Shown in pieces: positions 34,862-42,214 of a stretch of 64,000 nt of DNA. The number at the start of each line of letters is the position of its first letter. The first letter of the stretch is position 1. The notes under the pieces were generated by a model. The model saw only the letters and a program-made list of their open reading frames with translations. It was not told the origin of the DNA and did not search any database. The stretch comes from CAZVVT01 sp964630595 (GTDB lineage: Bacteria > Chlamydiota > Chlamydiia > Chlamydiales > VFKH01): positions 558,001 through 622,000 of the forward strand of contig CAZVVT010000001.1 of NCBI GenBank assembly GCA_964630595.1, in the 5' to 3' direction. The translations under genes were made by a program, and so were the position numbers.

Positions 34862-35728
34862 GCTCTCCATCAACACAGCATCTACATCCAGCCACGGCGC
34901 AGCGGCCTGAATCATCGCCCACTCACCGCTCACATGATACGCAGCAATCGGCAAATGGCTGGCTTTACGAAGTGCCGCAATCACATCGAGATAGAGCGTG
35001 GCCGGCTTGACCATCAAGATATCAGCGCCCTCTTGCTCATCGAGCTGCGCCTCCACCAAAGCATCGCGCGCATTGGCCGGATCCATCTGGTAGCTGCGCT
35101 TGTCGCCAAAGGCCAAATGCGACCGCAGCGCATCGCGAAAAGGCCCATACAAACCGCTGGCGTACTTGGCGGTGTAGGAGAGAATGATGACCTCTTGGTG
35201 GCCCGCCGCATCGAGCGCGCGACGAATCGCCCCCACACGCCCATCCATCATGTCGCTCGGCGCAATCACGTCGGCCCCCGCCTCCGCGAGCACCACGGCC
35301 ATGCGCGCCAGCACCTCTACCGTCTCGTCATTCAAAACTTTCTGCCCCTCTACCAGACCGTCATGACCATGCGGTGTGAAGGGATCGAGAGCTACATCCG
35401 CCACCACCATCAAATCGGGCAGCTGCTGCTTGAGTGCTCTGATTGCTCTCGGAATAAGCCCCTGGCTGTCCACGGCGTGCGCCACATCCTTGTGCCGAAT
35501 CACGGGAAAGAGCGCCACGGCGCGTGCGCCCATCTCGTATAGCTCACTCGCTTCTTGCACCACCTCATCGATCGGAAGGCGAAATTGGCCGGGCAAACTT
35601 TCGATGGCGGAGCGTGGCTCATCGACCACAAAAAGGGGAGCAATGAGGTCAAAAGGCTGCACGCGCACCTCGCGCACCAGCGAGCGAATGGCTTCGTTTT
35701 GTCGTAAGCGTCTGGGTCTGCGTAACAT
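34709..35728 (-). CDS. hemB: Delta-aminolevulinic acid dehydratase (porphobilinogen synthase)
   Basis: 339 residues from ATG 35728; a further ATG at 35764 is possible. Motifs: DPFTPHGHDGL, SDMMDGRVGAIR, the two active-site Lys in SYTAKYASGLYGP and MVKPATLYLDV, and YHVSGEWAM. The metal loop reads ADVALDPFTPHG without the three Cys of zinc enzymes, so it belongs to the Mg-type class. It makes porphobilinogen for heme. The start codon shares CATG with thyX on the other strand. The C-terminal tail after GADLIITYGARRAL is about 25 residues longer than the family core and lies over aroDE. Confidence 0.93.
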   Translation of the reverse strand: MLRRPRRLRQNEAIRSLVREVRVQPFDLIAPLFVVDEPRSAIESLPGQFRLPIDEVVQEASELYEMGARAVALFPVIRHKDVAHAVDSQGLIPRAIRALKQQLPDLMVVADVALDPFTPHGHDGLVEGQKVLNDETVEVLARMAVVLAEAGADVIAPSDMMDGRVGAIRRALDAAGHQEVIILSYTAKYASGLYGPFRDALRSHLAFGDKRSYQMDPANARDALVEAQLDEQEGADILMVKPATLYLDVIAALRKASHLPIAAYHVSGEWAMIQAAAPWLDVDAVLMESLTAIKRAGADLIITYGARRALELLQGIDAKPEAHLVRGLVCEELPSCGRV

Positions 35729-37403
35729 GCACAGAATGATTCGCTTTTTGCCTGAAAAACTCAAGGGGCGCTACCATGGCTTCACTATGGATGAGTTCAG
35801 CGATGCCCAACGACAAACCCTTCAACGGTATGTCACCAGCACGACAAGTAATATTTTTGCGCTGATGAACCTGCCTGAGGTGATCAAGGGGGCGCTCTTT
35901 TCGCGCTACTCTCGCTCCACGCTCGGCCTGCGCGCCCTGCTCATGAAGGAGTTCATCCAAAACGAGGAGACCAACTTCGACGCCATCGTGGGCGGCAAAG
36001 AGGTGGACGCGGAAGATCAGAAGTTCGCCATCCAGAAAGCGCAGAACTTCTACGACCGCATCCTTGATGGCTACGGCGACGACTCCATTGCCGAACTGGG
36101 CGGCGCCCACCTCGCTATCGAAAACGTCTCCATGATTGCGGCCAAACTGATCGAAGACAGCCGCATCGGCGGCTCTCCGCTGGAGAAATCCACTCGCTAC
36201 ATCTACTTCGACCAGAAGGTCAATGGCGACTACCTCTTCTTTCGAGAGCCGGTGCTGATGACCTCCGCCTGGCGCACCCTCTATGTAGAGACGTGCAACT
36301 TTCTTTTCGAAACCTACTCTGCGCTCATCCCGCCGCTCACAGCGATCTTTGAAGAGAAATTCCCCTACGATCCCGAGACGCCCAAAAGCGCCTACACAGC
36401 TGCGCTGCGCGCGAAGGTGCTCGACTGCCTGCGCGGCATCCTGCCCGCGTCCACAATGACCAACATGGGCATGTTCGGCAATGGGCGCTTCTTTGAGCAG
36501 CTCATCCACCGCCTGCGCTGCTCTCCTCTGGGCGAACTGCAAGATATCGCCGACAAATCCTACACGGAACTCGCCAAAGTGATTCCCTCTTTCATCTCGC
36601 GCGCTGACCGTGACCACCGCCACCACCAAAGCTACGAAGCCTTCCGCGAGTCGATGAACAATGAGATCGAGATGGCTGCTGCGGAACATGAGGTAAAAGT
36701 GCCCTCGTCCGCCAAAGAACCGGGCGTGCGCCTCATCTACGCCGACAAAGATGGCCCTTCACGCGTCGCTGCAGCACTTCTCTGGGCGCGCATGGATCAC
36801 CCTCTGCAAGCGCTCCAGCAATACACCGCTTCTCTGAGCGACGAAGAGCTCGCCAAAATTCTTGAAACGGGTTGTAGCCAGCGGGAAAACCGCCGCCAAA
36901 AATCCCCCCGCGCGCTGGAACACGCCACATTCACTTTCGAAATCGTCGGCGACTTCGGCATGTACCGCGACCTCCACCGCCACCGCATGCTCACGCAAGA
37001 GCGTCAGTTCCTCTCCTGCGACTACGGCTACTGGGTCCCCAGCGAAATCGTCGGCACCGATCTGGAAGGCCCCTATATCGAAGCGATGGAGCGCGCCAAA
37101 AAAGCCTACGACTCGATCGCCACCGACTTCCCCGAAGAGGGCCAATACATCGTCCCCATGGCGTACAACGTTCGTTGGTACTTCCACGTCAACCTCCGTT
37201 CTCTGCAATGGCTCTGCGAACTGCGCTCTGCTGCCGCCGGCCACCCCACCTACCGCTTCGTTGCGCAAGAGATGGCAAAACAGGTCTGTGCTGCCTTTCC
37301 CGCTTTCGAACGCTACTTCGCCTTCGTCGACTATGACGGCTACACCATGGGCCGCATGAGCCAAGAAATCCGCCGCGCCACCAAGAAGGAAGCCGCCGTC
37401 TAG
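35727..37403 (+). CDS. thyX: Flavin-dependent thymidylate synthase, long two-domain form
   Basis: About 558 residues from ATG 35727 (or 35736). Two ThyX-like halves: the first with LFSRYSRSTLGLRALLMKEF, YGDDSIAELGGAHLAIENVS and SPLEKSTRYIYFDQ, the second with YRDLHRHRMLTQERQFLSCD and YVVP-like IVPMAYNVRWYFHVNLRSL. The canonical RHR-x7-S signature is not met: after RHRMLTQERQ comes Phe rather than Ser. Such long proteins next to hemB are known in Chlamydia. It should make dTMP from dUMP with FAD and folate; no thyA is seen in the window. Convergent stop is 2 nt from the next minus-strand gene. Confidence 0.88.
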   Translation: MHRMIRFLPEKLKGRYHGFTMDEFSDAQRQTLQRYVTSTTSNIFALMNLPEVIKGALFSRYSRSTLGLRALLMKEFIQNEETNFDAIVGGKEVDAEDQKFAIQKAQNFYDRILDGYGDDSIAELGGAHLAIENVSMIAAKLIEDSRIGGSPLEKSTRYIYFDQKVNGDYLFFREPVLMTSAWRTLYVETCNFLFETYSALIPPLTAIFEEKFPYDPETPKSAYTAALRAKVLDCLRGILPASTMTNMGMFGNGRFFEQLIHRLRCSPLGELQDIADKSYTELAKVIPSFISRADRDHRHHQSYEAFRESMNNEIEMAAAEHEVKVPSSAKEPGVRLIYADKDGPSRVAAALLWARMDHPLQALQQYTASLSDEELAKILETGCSQRENRRQKSPRALEHATFTFEIVGDFGMYRDLHRHRMLTQERQFLSCDYGYWVPSEIVGTDLEGPYIEAMERAKKAYDSIATDFPEEGQYIVPMAYNVRWYFHVNLRSLQWLCELRSAAAGHPTYRFVAQEMAKQVCAAFPAFERYFAFVDYDGYTMGRMSQEIRRATKKEAAV

Positions 37404-37405
37404 AC

Positions 37406-37975
37406 TTACATCACGCTACAGTCACAGCACCGATCTGGATCACGACGATTTCTCTCTGCTGCAATCTGAGCCGCCACTTGCAGAATCGCTGCGTTAATGA
37501 ATGCTAAGATGGCTTTATCACGCTTTCTCGCCACCCCACTGCAGAATCCGACATCCCCAGGACGTTCCCGAGTTCCGTCAAGAGTAAACCCAGTGAGACA
37601 CGGCCGAACCAATTCAGCCATTCTGCTCAATCCCTCTAAAGCAACATATGGTGGCTGCGTCGTAATCAGTCTCACTACTTCAGCATGCAGGACTTCTGGC
37701 GAGGGATGTATATGGTAGTGCGTAATATGGATCGTTCCATCCGCTTCTTCTTTCATCGTAACGCCACGAGGTCGAGCAGGGGGCACTCCTCTATTTGGAT
37801 ATACACCAGTTAAACGCAAGGATCTTTGAGCAGCAGGAGCTCTTATCTCAACAAGAACTGCTATGCTCCTTCCCCCTTTAGCCTCTCCTTTAGCCTCTCC
37901 TACAGCTCGTGGATCGTCCACCCTTTCCGTTCTCCTTGCTTCACGAGATGCATAAAAGTTAGTCGCTGCTGCCAT
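37406..37975 (-). CDS. Unrecognised protein ending in a CaaX-like motif
   Basis: 189 residues with AAAGGG before ATG 37975. It opens MAAATNFYASREARR, has a basic middle, a segment DGTIHITHYHIHPSPEVLHAEV, and an amphipathic helix AILAFINAAILQVAAQIAA close to the end. The last seven residues are CCDCSVM, so the final four (CSVM) fit a eukaryotic CaaX prenylation box with extra Cys that could be palmitoylated. No signal peptide. In intracellular bacteria such boxes mark effectors modified by the host. It sits between thyX and the truncated tyrP copy. Function unknown. Confidence 0.65.
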   Translation of the reverse strand: MAAATNFYASREARRTERVDDPRAVGEAKGEAKGGRSIAVLVEIRAPAAQRSLRLTGVYPNRGVPPARPRGVTMKEEADGTIHITHYHIHPSPEVLHAEVVRLITTQPPYVALEGLSRMAELVRPCLTGFTLDGTRERPGDVGFCSGVARKRDKAILAFINAAILQVAAQIAAERNRRDPDRCCDCSVM

Positions 37976-38034
37976 ATAAACCCTTTATTAAAAAACCCAA
38001 TATAGTTTAATTCAGCAGACCATTTTTTCTACAT

Positions 38035-38161
38035 TCATAAGGAATTTTTCTTTATTGCGAGAGGGTTGCATACTGTCTCGGCGTATGAGGACGGGTTCGG
38101 TTTTAGGGGCGGCACTGCTGGTGGCGGAGACGACGATTGGTGCGAGGATGTTGGCGCTGCC
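38035..38161 (+). repeat. Direct repeat copy 1: promoter region and 5' end of tyrP, truncated
   Basis: Matches the region around 38833-38955 (about 45 nt of leader plus 77 nt of coding, 72/77 coding bases identical). The coding part starts at ATG 38085 and runs into unrelated sequence after 38161. The -10 is CATACT here and TATACT in copy 2. Confidence 0.9.
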
Positions 38162-38255
38162 ATTTATTAGCGCTGCGTCCACATATTTACTGACAAAACC
38201 TCTCTCAAAGAGGCCCATCGTAATCTCTACACTCCAGAGAGCGTCCGCCGCCTAA
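38085..38255 (+). pseudogene. tyrP N-terminal fragment
   Basis: Begins MRTGSVLGAALLVAETTIGA, the first segment of an aromatic amino acid permease, then breaks off after LALP into foreign sequence and stops. The conserved GTTIGAGM reads ETTIGARM, two Gly changes that would disrupt the substrate motif. Not functional on its own. The 3' end overlaps the kinase-like gene on the other strand. Confidence 0.85.
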
Positions 38256-38780
38256 AAGCGATATCTTATTCAAGACCTCTTGGATTTCAGTATGAATAGA
38301 ACATCGAGATGAATCTAAAATAAGATCGTAATCAAAACCTAGACTTGTAGGGGTTTGGAAAACTTCTGCAAAGGTTTTTTCCACATACGTGCGCGCGTAA
38401 TAAGCTCTCTTTGTTGATCGCTGCAATAGAGCAGCTCTTTTAGCATCTCTTTCGAGAAGTTTTGGCAAAGGGGCATATACTAAAACATACAGTTCATTTT
38501 CCTGATTTGCCCTTCGCCAAGGGATTTGAGTGTCAACTATGAGATTTCGATTTTGCGATTGAAAAGAGAGAATAGTTTTCTCAATCAGCTCATCTGCTCC
38601 TTCTTCAGTGCAACAATTGTTTTCAATCAACTCATCGCAATCTAAGTAACTCCATGAGAGGCCTAGTTCTTGAATGAGAGCTTTAGACAACGTAGATTTC
38701 CCCCCACAAGAAGGTCCAAATACAAAAATTATCGAAGCTAAGAAAAAAAGCATTGGCCTGCTCCCCAAAAATCGGGCCAA
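38205..38780 (-). CDS. P-loop kinase-like protein (AAA_33 / zeta-toxin-like)
   Basis: 191 residues (ATG 38780; ATG 38753, MLFFLASIIFVFGPSCGGKS, is a shorter option). Walker A is GPSCGGKST at the end of a hydrophobic strand; SYLDCDELIE is a Walker-B/substrate-like acidic site and NLIVDTQIPWRR a second strand. The lid has RDAKRAALLQRSTKRAYYAR. This is the small-molecule or protein kinase fold found in zeta toxins, Cpt-like and shikimate-kinase-like proteins; the substrate is not evident. A/T-rich codons set it apart from thyX and tyrP. It is cargo between a truncated and a complete tyrP start. Confidence 0.65.
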   Translation of the reverse strand: MARFLGSRPMLFFLASIIFVFGPSCGGKSTLSKALIQELGLSWSYLDCDELIENNCCTEEGADELIEKTILSFQSQNRNLIVDTQIPWRRANQENELYVLVYAPLPKLLERDAKRAALLQRSTKRAYYARTYVEKTFAEVFQTPTSLGFDYDLILDSSRCSIHTEIQEVLNKISLLGGGRSLECRDYDGPL

Positions 38781-38832
38781 ATAGAATTCAAGAGAGCAAA
38801 GCTAGGCCCAGCTATCCTTTATGTCAATGGGA

Positions 38833-38955
38833 GTAGTAATTTTTCTTTATTAGTGTGAACTGTATACTGCTTGGGCGTATGAGGACGGGTTCGGTTTTAG
38901 GAGCGGCGCTGCTGGTGGCGGGGACGACGATTGGGGCGGGGATGTTGGCGCTGCC
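38833..38955 (+). repeat. Direct repeat copy 2: promoter region and 5' end of tyrP
   Basis: The copy attached to the complete gene. TATACT at 38863-38868 is a probable -10, ten bases before the ATG at 38879, so the mRNA would have almost no leader. No convincing -35 is seen. Confidence 0.85.
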
Positions 38956-39955
38956 GACGGTGCTCGGGCCAGCGGGGTTTTGGCCATCGGCGGGAGTGCT
39001 AGCGGTCTACTGGCTCTTGAGCTACTTCTGCGGGCAGATGTTCATTGCGGTGACGCTGGCCTTTGAAGAGCCAGTGAATCTGCATAGCATGGTGAAGGCG
39101 ACGCTGGGGCGCGGCGGAGAGATCCTCTGCTGGGTGCTCTATTTGGGGCTGCTCTATTCTCTGACCGCGGCCTACTTGTCAGGCGGTCATGCCATTGTGA
39201 AATCATTGACCGGCATCGAGCCTACGGTATTGTTGGTGGTCTTCGGCGCGGTGATTGCCATGGGCGCTTTTGCCGTTGATTGGGTCAATCGCGTTTTCAT
39301 GGTCGGTTTGGTGGTGGCCTATGTGATGCTGATCGGTGCGATGGCGCCCAAACTCGACTTGTCGCTGCTTTCGCGCACCAACGGTTCGATGGTCTGGCTG
39401 GCGCTGCCGACGGTAGTTACATCGTTTGGATACCAGATCATCATTCCCACTCTGTCGCAGTACTTGCACCGCGATCGCAAGAAAATCCACAGAGCCGTCT
39501 TGTGGGGCAGCTTGAGCGGCCTGATCGTCTATCTGATTTTCCAGTTCATCATGCTCGGATCGGTAACACCGGAGCAAGTCGCCTTTGCACAGAAAGCGGG
39601 TGAGCCCATTTTGCCATCGACGATCGCCGTGGCCTTTTCTTTCTTTGCGATCATCACCTCTTTGCTAGGTGTGAGCTTGTCGCTCAGAGATTTTCTCGGT
39701 GACGCCTTCCGAATGAAGAACAGAGCGATTCCTGTTGTGCTGACCTTCTTGCCACCGCTGCTCTTTGCAATACTGATCCCGCGCGCGTTTTTGATTGCGC
39801 TGGATTGGGCCGGCATCATCGTCTGCCTGCTTTTGGGGCTGATGCCCGTTGCTCTTGTGCTGCGCAAAAAGCTTCCTGGATGGCGTGCGAAGGCAGCTGT
39901 TGTTGTCATCGGTTACACGGCAACCATCATTGCTGACTGGGTACAACGCTTATGA
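38879..39955 (+). CDS. tyrP: Aromatic amino acid permease, HAAAP family, copy 1
   Basis: 358 residues from ATG 38879, the start shared with the duplicated fragment; the frame upstream (38855) is not needed. About eleven membrane helices. The HAAAP motif GTTIGAGMLALP is at the N-terminus, and LPTVVTSFGYQIIIPTL and LYSLTAAYLSGG follow the family. It imports tyrosine or tryptophan by proton symport through the inner membrane. Two tandem tyrP genes are also known in C. trachomatis. The stop forms ATGA with copy 2. Confidence 0.9.
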   Translation: MRTGSVLGAALLVAGTTIGAGMLALPTVLGPAGFWPSAGVLAVYWLLSYFCGQMFIAVTLAFEEPVNLHSMVKATLGRGGEILCWVLYLGLLYSLTAAYLSGGHAIVKSLTGIEPTVLLVVFGAVIAMGAFAVDWVNRVFMVGLVVAYVMLIGAMAPKLDLSLLSRTNGSMVWLALPTVVTSFGYQIIIPTLSQYLHRDRKKIHRAVLWGSLSGLIVYLIFQFIMLGSVTPEQVAFAQKAGEPILPSTIAVAFSFFAIITSLLGVSLSLRDFLGDAFRMKNRAIPVVLTFLPPLLFAILIPRAFLIALDWAGIIVCLLLGLMPVALVLRKKLPGWRAKAAVVVIGYTATIIADWVQRL

Positions 39956-41097
39956 AACGAATGATCGGAGCAACGCTGTTGGTCGCCGGCACCGCCATCG
40001 GCGCGGGCATGCTCGCATTGCCTGTGGCTACAGCGCAGGGCGGTTTTCTCGCCTCAGCGGCAGTCTTTATCGGCGTCTGGTTTGTTACGCTTATCTCCGC
40101 ATTCTTAGTGCTCGAGGCGTGCTTGTGGTTGCCCGGTGAAGTGAATCTGGTTTCGTTGAGTCGCGCAACACTGGGGCGCGCGTGCGCTGCCGTTGTGTGG
40201 GTGCTCTTCTTGTTGCTGCTCTACTCGCTCACTGCGGCCTATCTCTCCGGCAGCGGCTCTATCATCAATTCTGCATTGCACGGCCTCTTCGGCATCACAC
40301 TGCCGCATGAAGTGCAGGTGCTCATTCCGTTGATCCTGCTCTCGCCCTTTGTGGTCCTGGGCACCAGCACCGTCGATCTCTTCAACCGCATCCTCATGAT
40401 CGGTCTCATCGGCACCTACCTTGTTTTGGTGGGCGCTGCGACACCACGCGTCGATCAACTCTCCGCCGGCCACTTCGCCCCACTCTTCGGCGCCCTGCCC
40501 GTTATCGTCACTTCGTTCGGCTTCCACGTCGTGATTCCCTCCCTGACCTCTTACCTGAAACATGACCGCCGCAAGTTGCAGTGGGCCATCTTCTGGGGCA
40601 GCCTTCTGGCCCTGTTCGTCTACCTTGCGTGGGAGGCCATCGTCTTCGGCGTCGTGCCGATAGAGGGGCTCCTGGATGTGCAAGCACGCGGCGTTCCCGT
40701 CACTGATGCCCTGGCCGCTCTGACTGGCAAGCCGTGGATCCAAACCTCCGCCATCCTCTTCTCCTTCTTCGCCATTGTCACCTCCTTCCTGGGGCTTTCG
40801 CTCAGCCTCTTTAGCTTCCTCCGTGACGGCACCCAGCACCGCTTTGGCAAGATCCGCATCGCCCTGCTTACCTTCCTCCCGCCCCTGCTCTTCGCCCAGC
40901 TCTTTCCCAAAGGCTTCATCCTTGCCCTGGAGTACGCCGGCGTCATCGTCGCCCTCATCTCCGGCATCCTGCCCGCCTTCATGGTCTGGAAGGGGAGGAG
41001 GCACTTTAGCGGCTGGCGCCTCGGCGGCGGCAAGCTGGTCCTCATCGCTCTGATTCTGCTATCATTCGTGGTAGCTATTTCGGACCTGCTGAAATAA
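39952..41097 (+). CDS. tyrP: Aromatic amino acid permease, HAAAP family, copy 2
   Basis: 381 residues, ATG overlapping the stop of copy 1. Same fold: GTAIGAGMLALPVATAQGGF, LYSLTAAYLSGSGS and LPVIVTSFGFHVVIPSLTSY. It is clearly a paralogue of copy 1 but more than slightly diverged, so the pair is old. It probably transports a related aromatic amino acid. The last 30 nt, encoding VVAISDLLK and stop, are repeated after the next gene at 42100. Confidence 0.9.
   Translation: MKRMIGATLLVAGTAIGAGMLALPVATAQGGFLASAAVFIGVWFVTLISAFLVLEACLWLPGEVNLVSLSRATLGRACAAVVWVLFLLLLYSLTAAYLSGSGSIINSALHGLFGITLPHEVQVLIPLILLSPFVVLGTSTVDLFNRILMIGLIGTYLVLVGAATPRVDQLSAGHFAPLFGALPVIVTSFGFHVVIPSLTSYLKHDRRKLQWAIFWGSLLALFVYLAWEAIVFGVVPIEGLLDVQARGVPVTDALAALTGKPWIQTSAILFSFFAIVTSFLGLSLSLFSFLRDGTQHRFGKIRIALLTFLPPLLFAQLFPKGFILALEYAGVIVALISGILPAFMVWKGRRHFSGWRLGGGKLVLIALILLSFVVAISDLLK
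41068..41097 (+). repeat. Direct repeat copy A: 3' end of tyrP copy 2
   Basis: 30 nt encoding VVAISDLLK and TAA, matched at 42100-42129 with three differences. A downstream GTCGTCATT (41108-41116) is also found again at 42150-42158. Confidence 0.8.
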
Positions 41098-41189
41098 CTC
41101 AAGAAAAGTCGTCATTCCTGCACAAGTGACTTTTATTATTTAGCCATCTCATAATGCTCAGGACTTACTTGTTATTTTGGGAGGGTTTT

Positions 41190-42089
41190 ATGGCTGCAGT
41201 AGCTAGAAGTTTTGGTAGAGTAGCAGCAGGTTTCGCTAGTGCGGGTGCAAGCTCTATGGTGTTTGGCCGAAGGGTCTTCCATTGCGCCAGCGGAAAAAGC
41301 TGCGAGAGGATAGACATCACTGGCTCGATTACTTCAACAAATGACGACCTCAATCTAACTCGTGTTGTCGCGTCACAAGTTAACGGCAAAAACGTCGGGC
41401 TCTCGCTTTCGGCAGTCCTTTCGGACGTTACTGCCAAGGGGAACGTCAGGCTCTGGAATTCAACTGTCGACGGAAATGTTCTTGCTTCGGGAAACGTTAC
41501 TTTTGAAAACTCCCGCTGCAATAGCAGGGTTGAAGTCGCGGGTTCTGTAACCTTACTCGATCACAGTCGGATTGGCTCTGGTTCTTCTGATGAAGCTTTT
41601 ACGATAACAGACTCTGCTGTCGATACTAGTTTCATTGCACAAGGCCCTGTAAAAGCCTGTCGCGCATCCATTTCTGGCCGGATTGTGTCTGAAGGAGAGC
41701 TACAGTTGGAGTGTTGCCACGTAGGTTCCGCAGCAGCACCATCGATGAGCATCAAAAAATCCACAATTTATGGTGATGTATCCACCGAAGTAGCAAGGAT
41801 TTTCTTCTCTAGTATTCGCGGTACGCTTCGTTGTCGCCAATCAACTCTTGAACTCAAGGGCTGCACTATCAAAAATATTCATATCGCAGCTCCTCTCGAG
41901 AGCACCGAGGAGCTAACCGATAACGGAAAGCATGCGATTCGCGTCTTCTTAAGTGATGAGACAACAGTTGATAGTATAACTTTTGCTTCTGACTGTTGGG
42001 GAACCATTTATGCAACAAAAACAACAGCTACAGTTAAAAAGGTCGTCAACGGGCATTTCAATCTTTTTTGGGCTCTCTTTGCGCCATAA
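41190..42089 (+). CDS. Unrecognised parallel beta-helix-like repeat protein
   Basis: 299 residues from ATG 41190, which has GGAGGG six bases upstream; the earlier ATG 41154 lacks a site. After an Ala/Gly-rich start (MAAVARSFGRVAAGFASAG) the protein consists of short strand-turn units of about 18-20 residues with V/I-x-N/G-S turns: KGNVRLWNSTVDGNVLASGN, VTFENSRCNSRVEVAGSV, SISGRIVSEGELQLECC, KSTIYGDVSTEVARIFFSSI. This is the look of a right-handed beta-helix, as in bactofilin-like or adhesin-type proteins. No clear signal peptide. Codon use is more A/T-rich than in tyrP. It is flanked by two copies of the tyrP-2 end. Confidence 0.65.
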   Translation: MAAVARSFGRVAAGFASAGASSMVFGRRVFHCASGKSCERIDITGSITSTNDDLNLTRVVASQVNGKNVGLSLSAVLSDVTAKGNVRLWNSTVDGNVLASGNVTFENSRCNSRVEVAGSVTLLDHSRIGSGSSDEAFTITDSAVDTSFIAQGPVKACRASISGRIVSEGELQLECCHVGSAAAPSMSIKKSTIYGDVSTEVARIFFSSIRGTLRCRQSTLELKGCTIKNIHIAAPLESTEELTDNGKHAIRVFLSDETTVDSITFASDCWGTIYATKTTATVKKVVNGHFNLFWALFAP

Positions 42090-42099
42090 ACCGTCTTTT

Positions 42100-42129
42100 G
42101 TGGTAGCCATTGCGGACCTACTGAAATAA
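42100..42129 (+). repeat. Direct repeat copy B: diverged tyrP 3' end with stop
   Basis: Encodes VVAIADLLK and TAA in the same frame as copy A. Two of the three changes are silent and one is S to A. It looks like the tail of another tyrP and lies just before the trpS promoter. Confidence 0.8.
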
Positions 42130-42172
42130 TGTCCTAAAGTTACCGGAGTCGTCATTAATGGGAGCTTCGGTC

Positions 42173-42201
42173 TTGTTTGGAGGCGCTTAATACGGTAAAC
42201 T
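42173..42201 (+). promoter_or_regulatory. Probable promoter of trpS
   Basis: TTGTTT (42173-42178), 17-base spacer, TAAACT (42196-42201). The ATG of trpS at 42215 is only about 13 bases beyond the -10 and no Shine-Dalgarno is seen, so the leader would be very short. Confidence 0.5.
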
Positions 42202-42214
42202 GTCTTTATATCTC

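Noticed and set aside
35376..35726. Upstream extension of the thyX frame into hemB
   Set aside because: Composition is Ser/Arg-rich shadow of hemB; the ThyX start is clear at 35727 or 35736.
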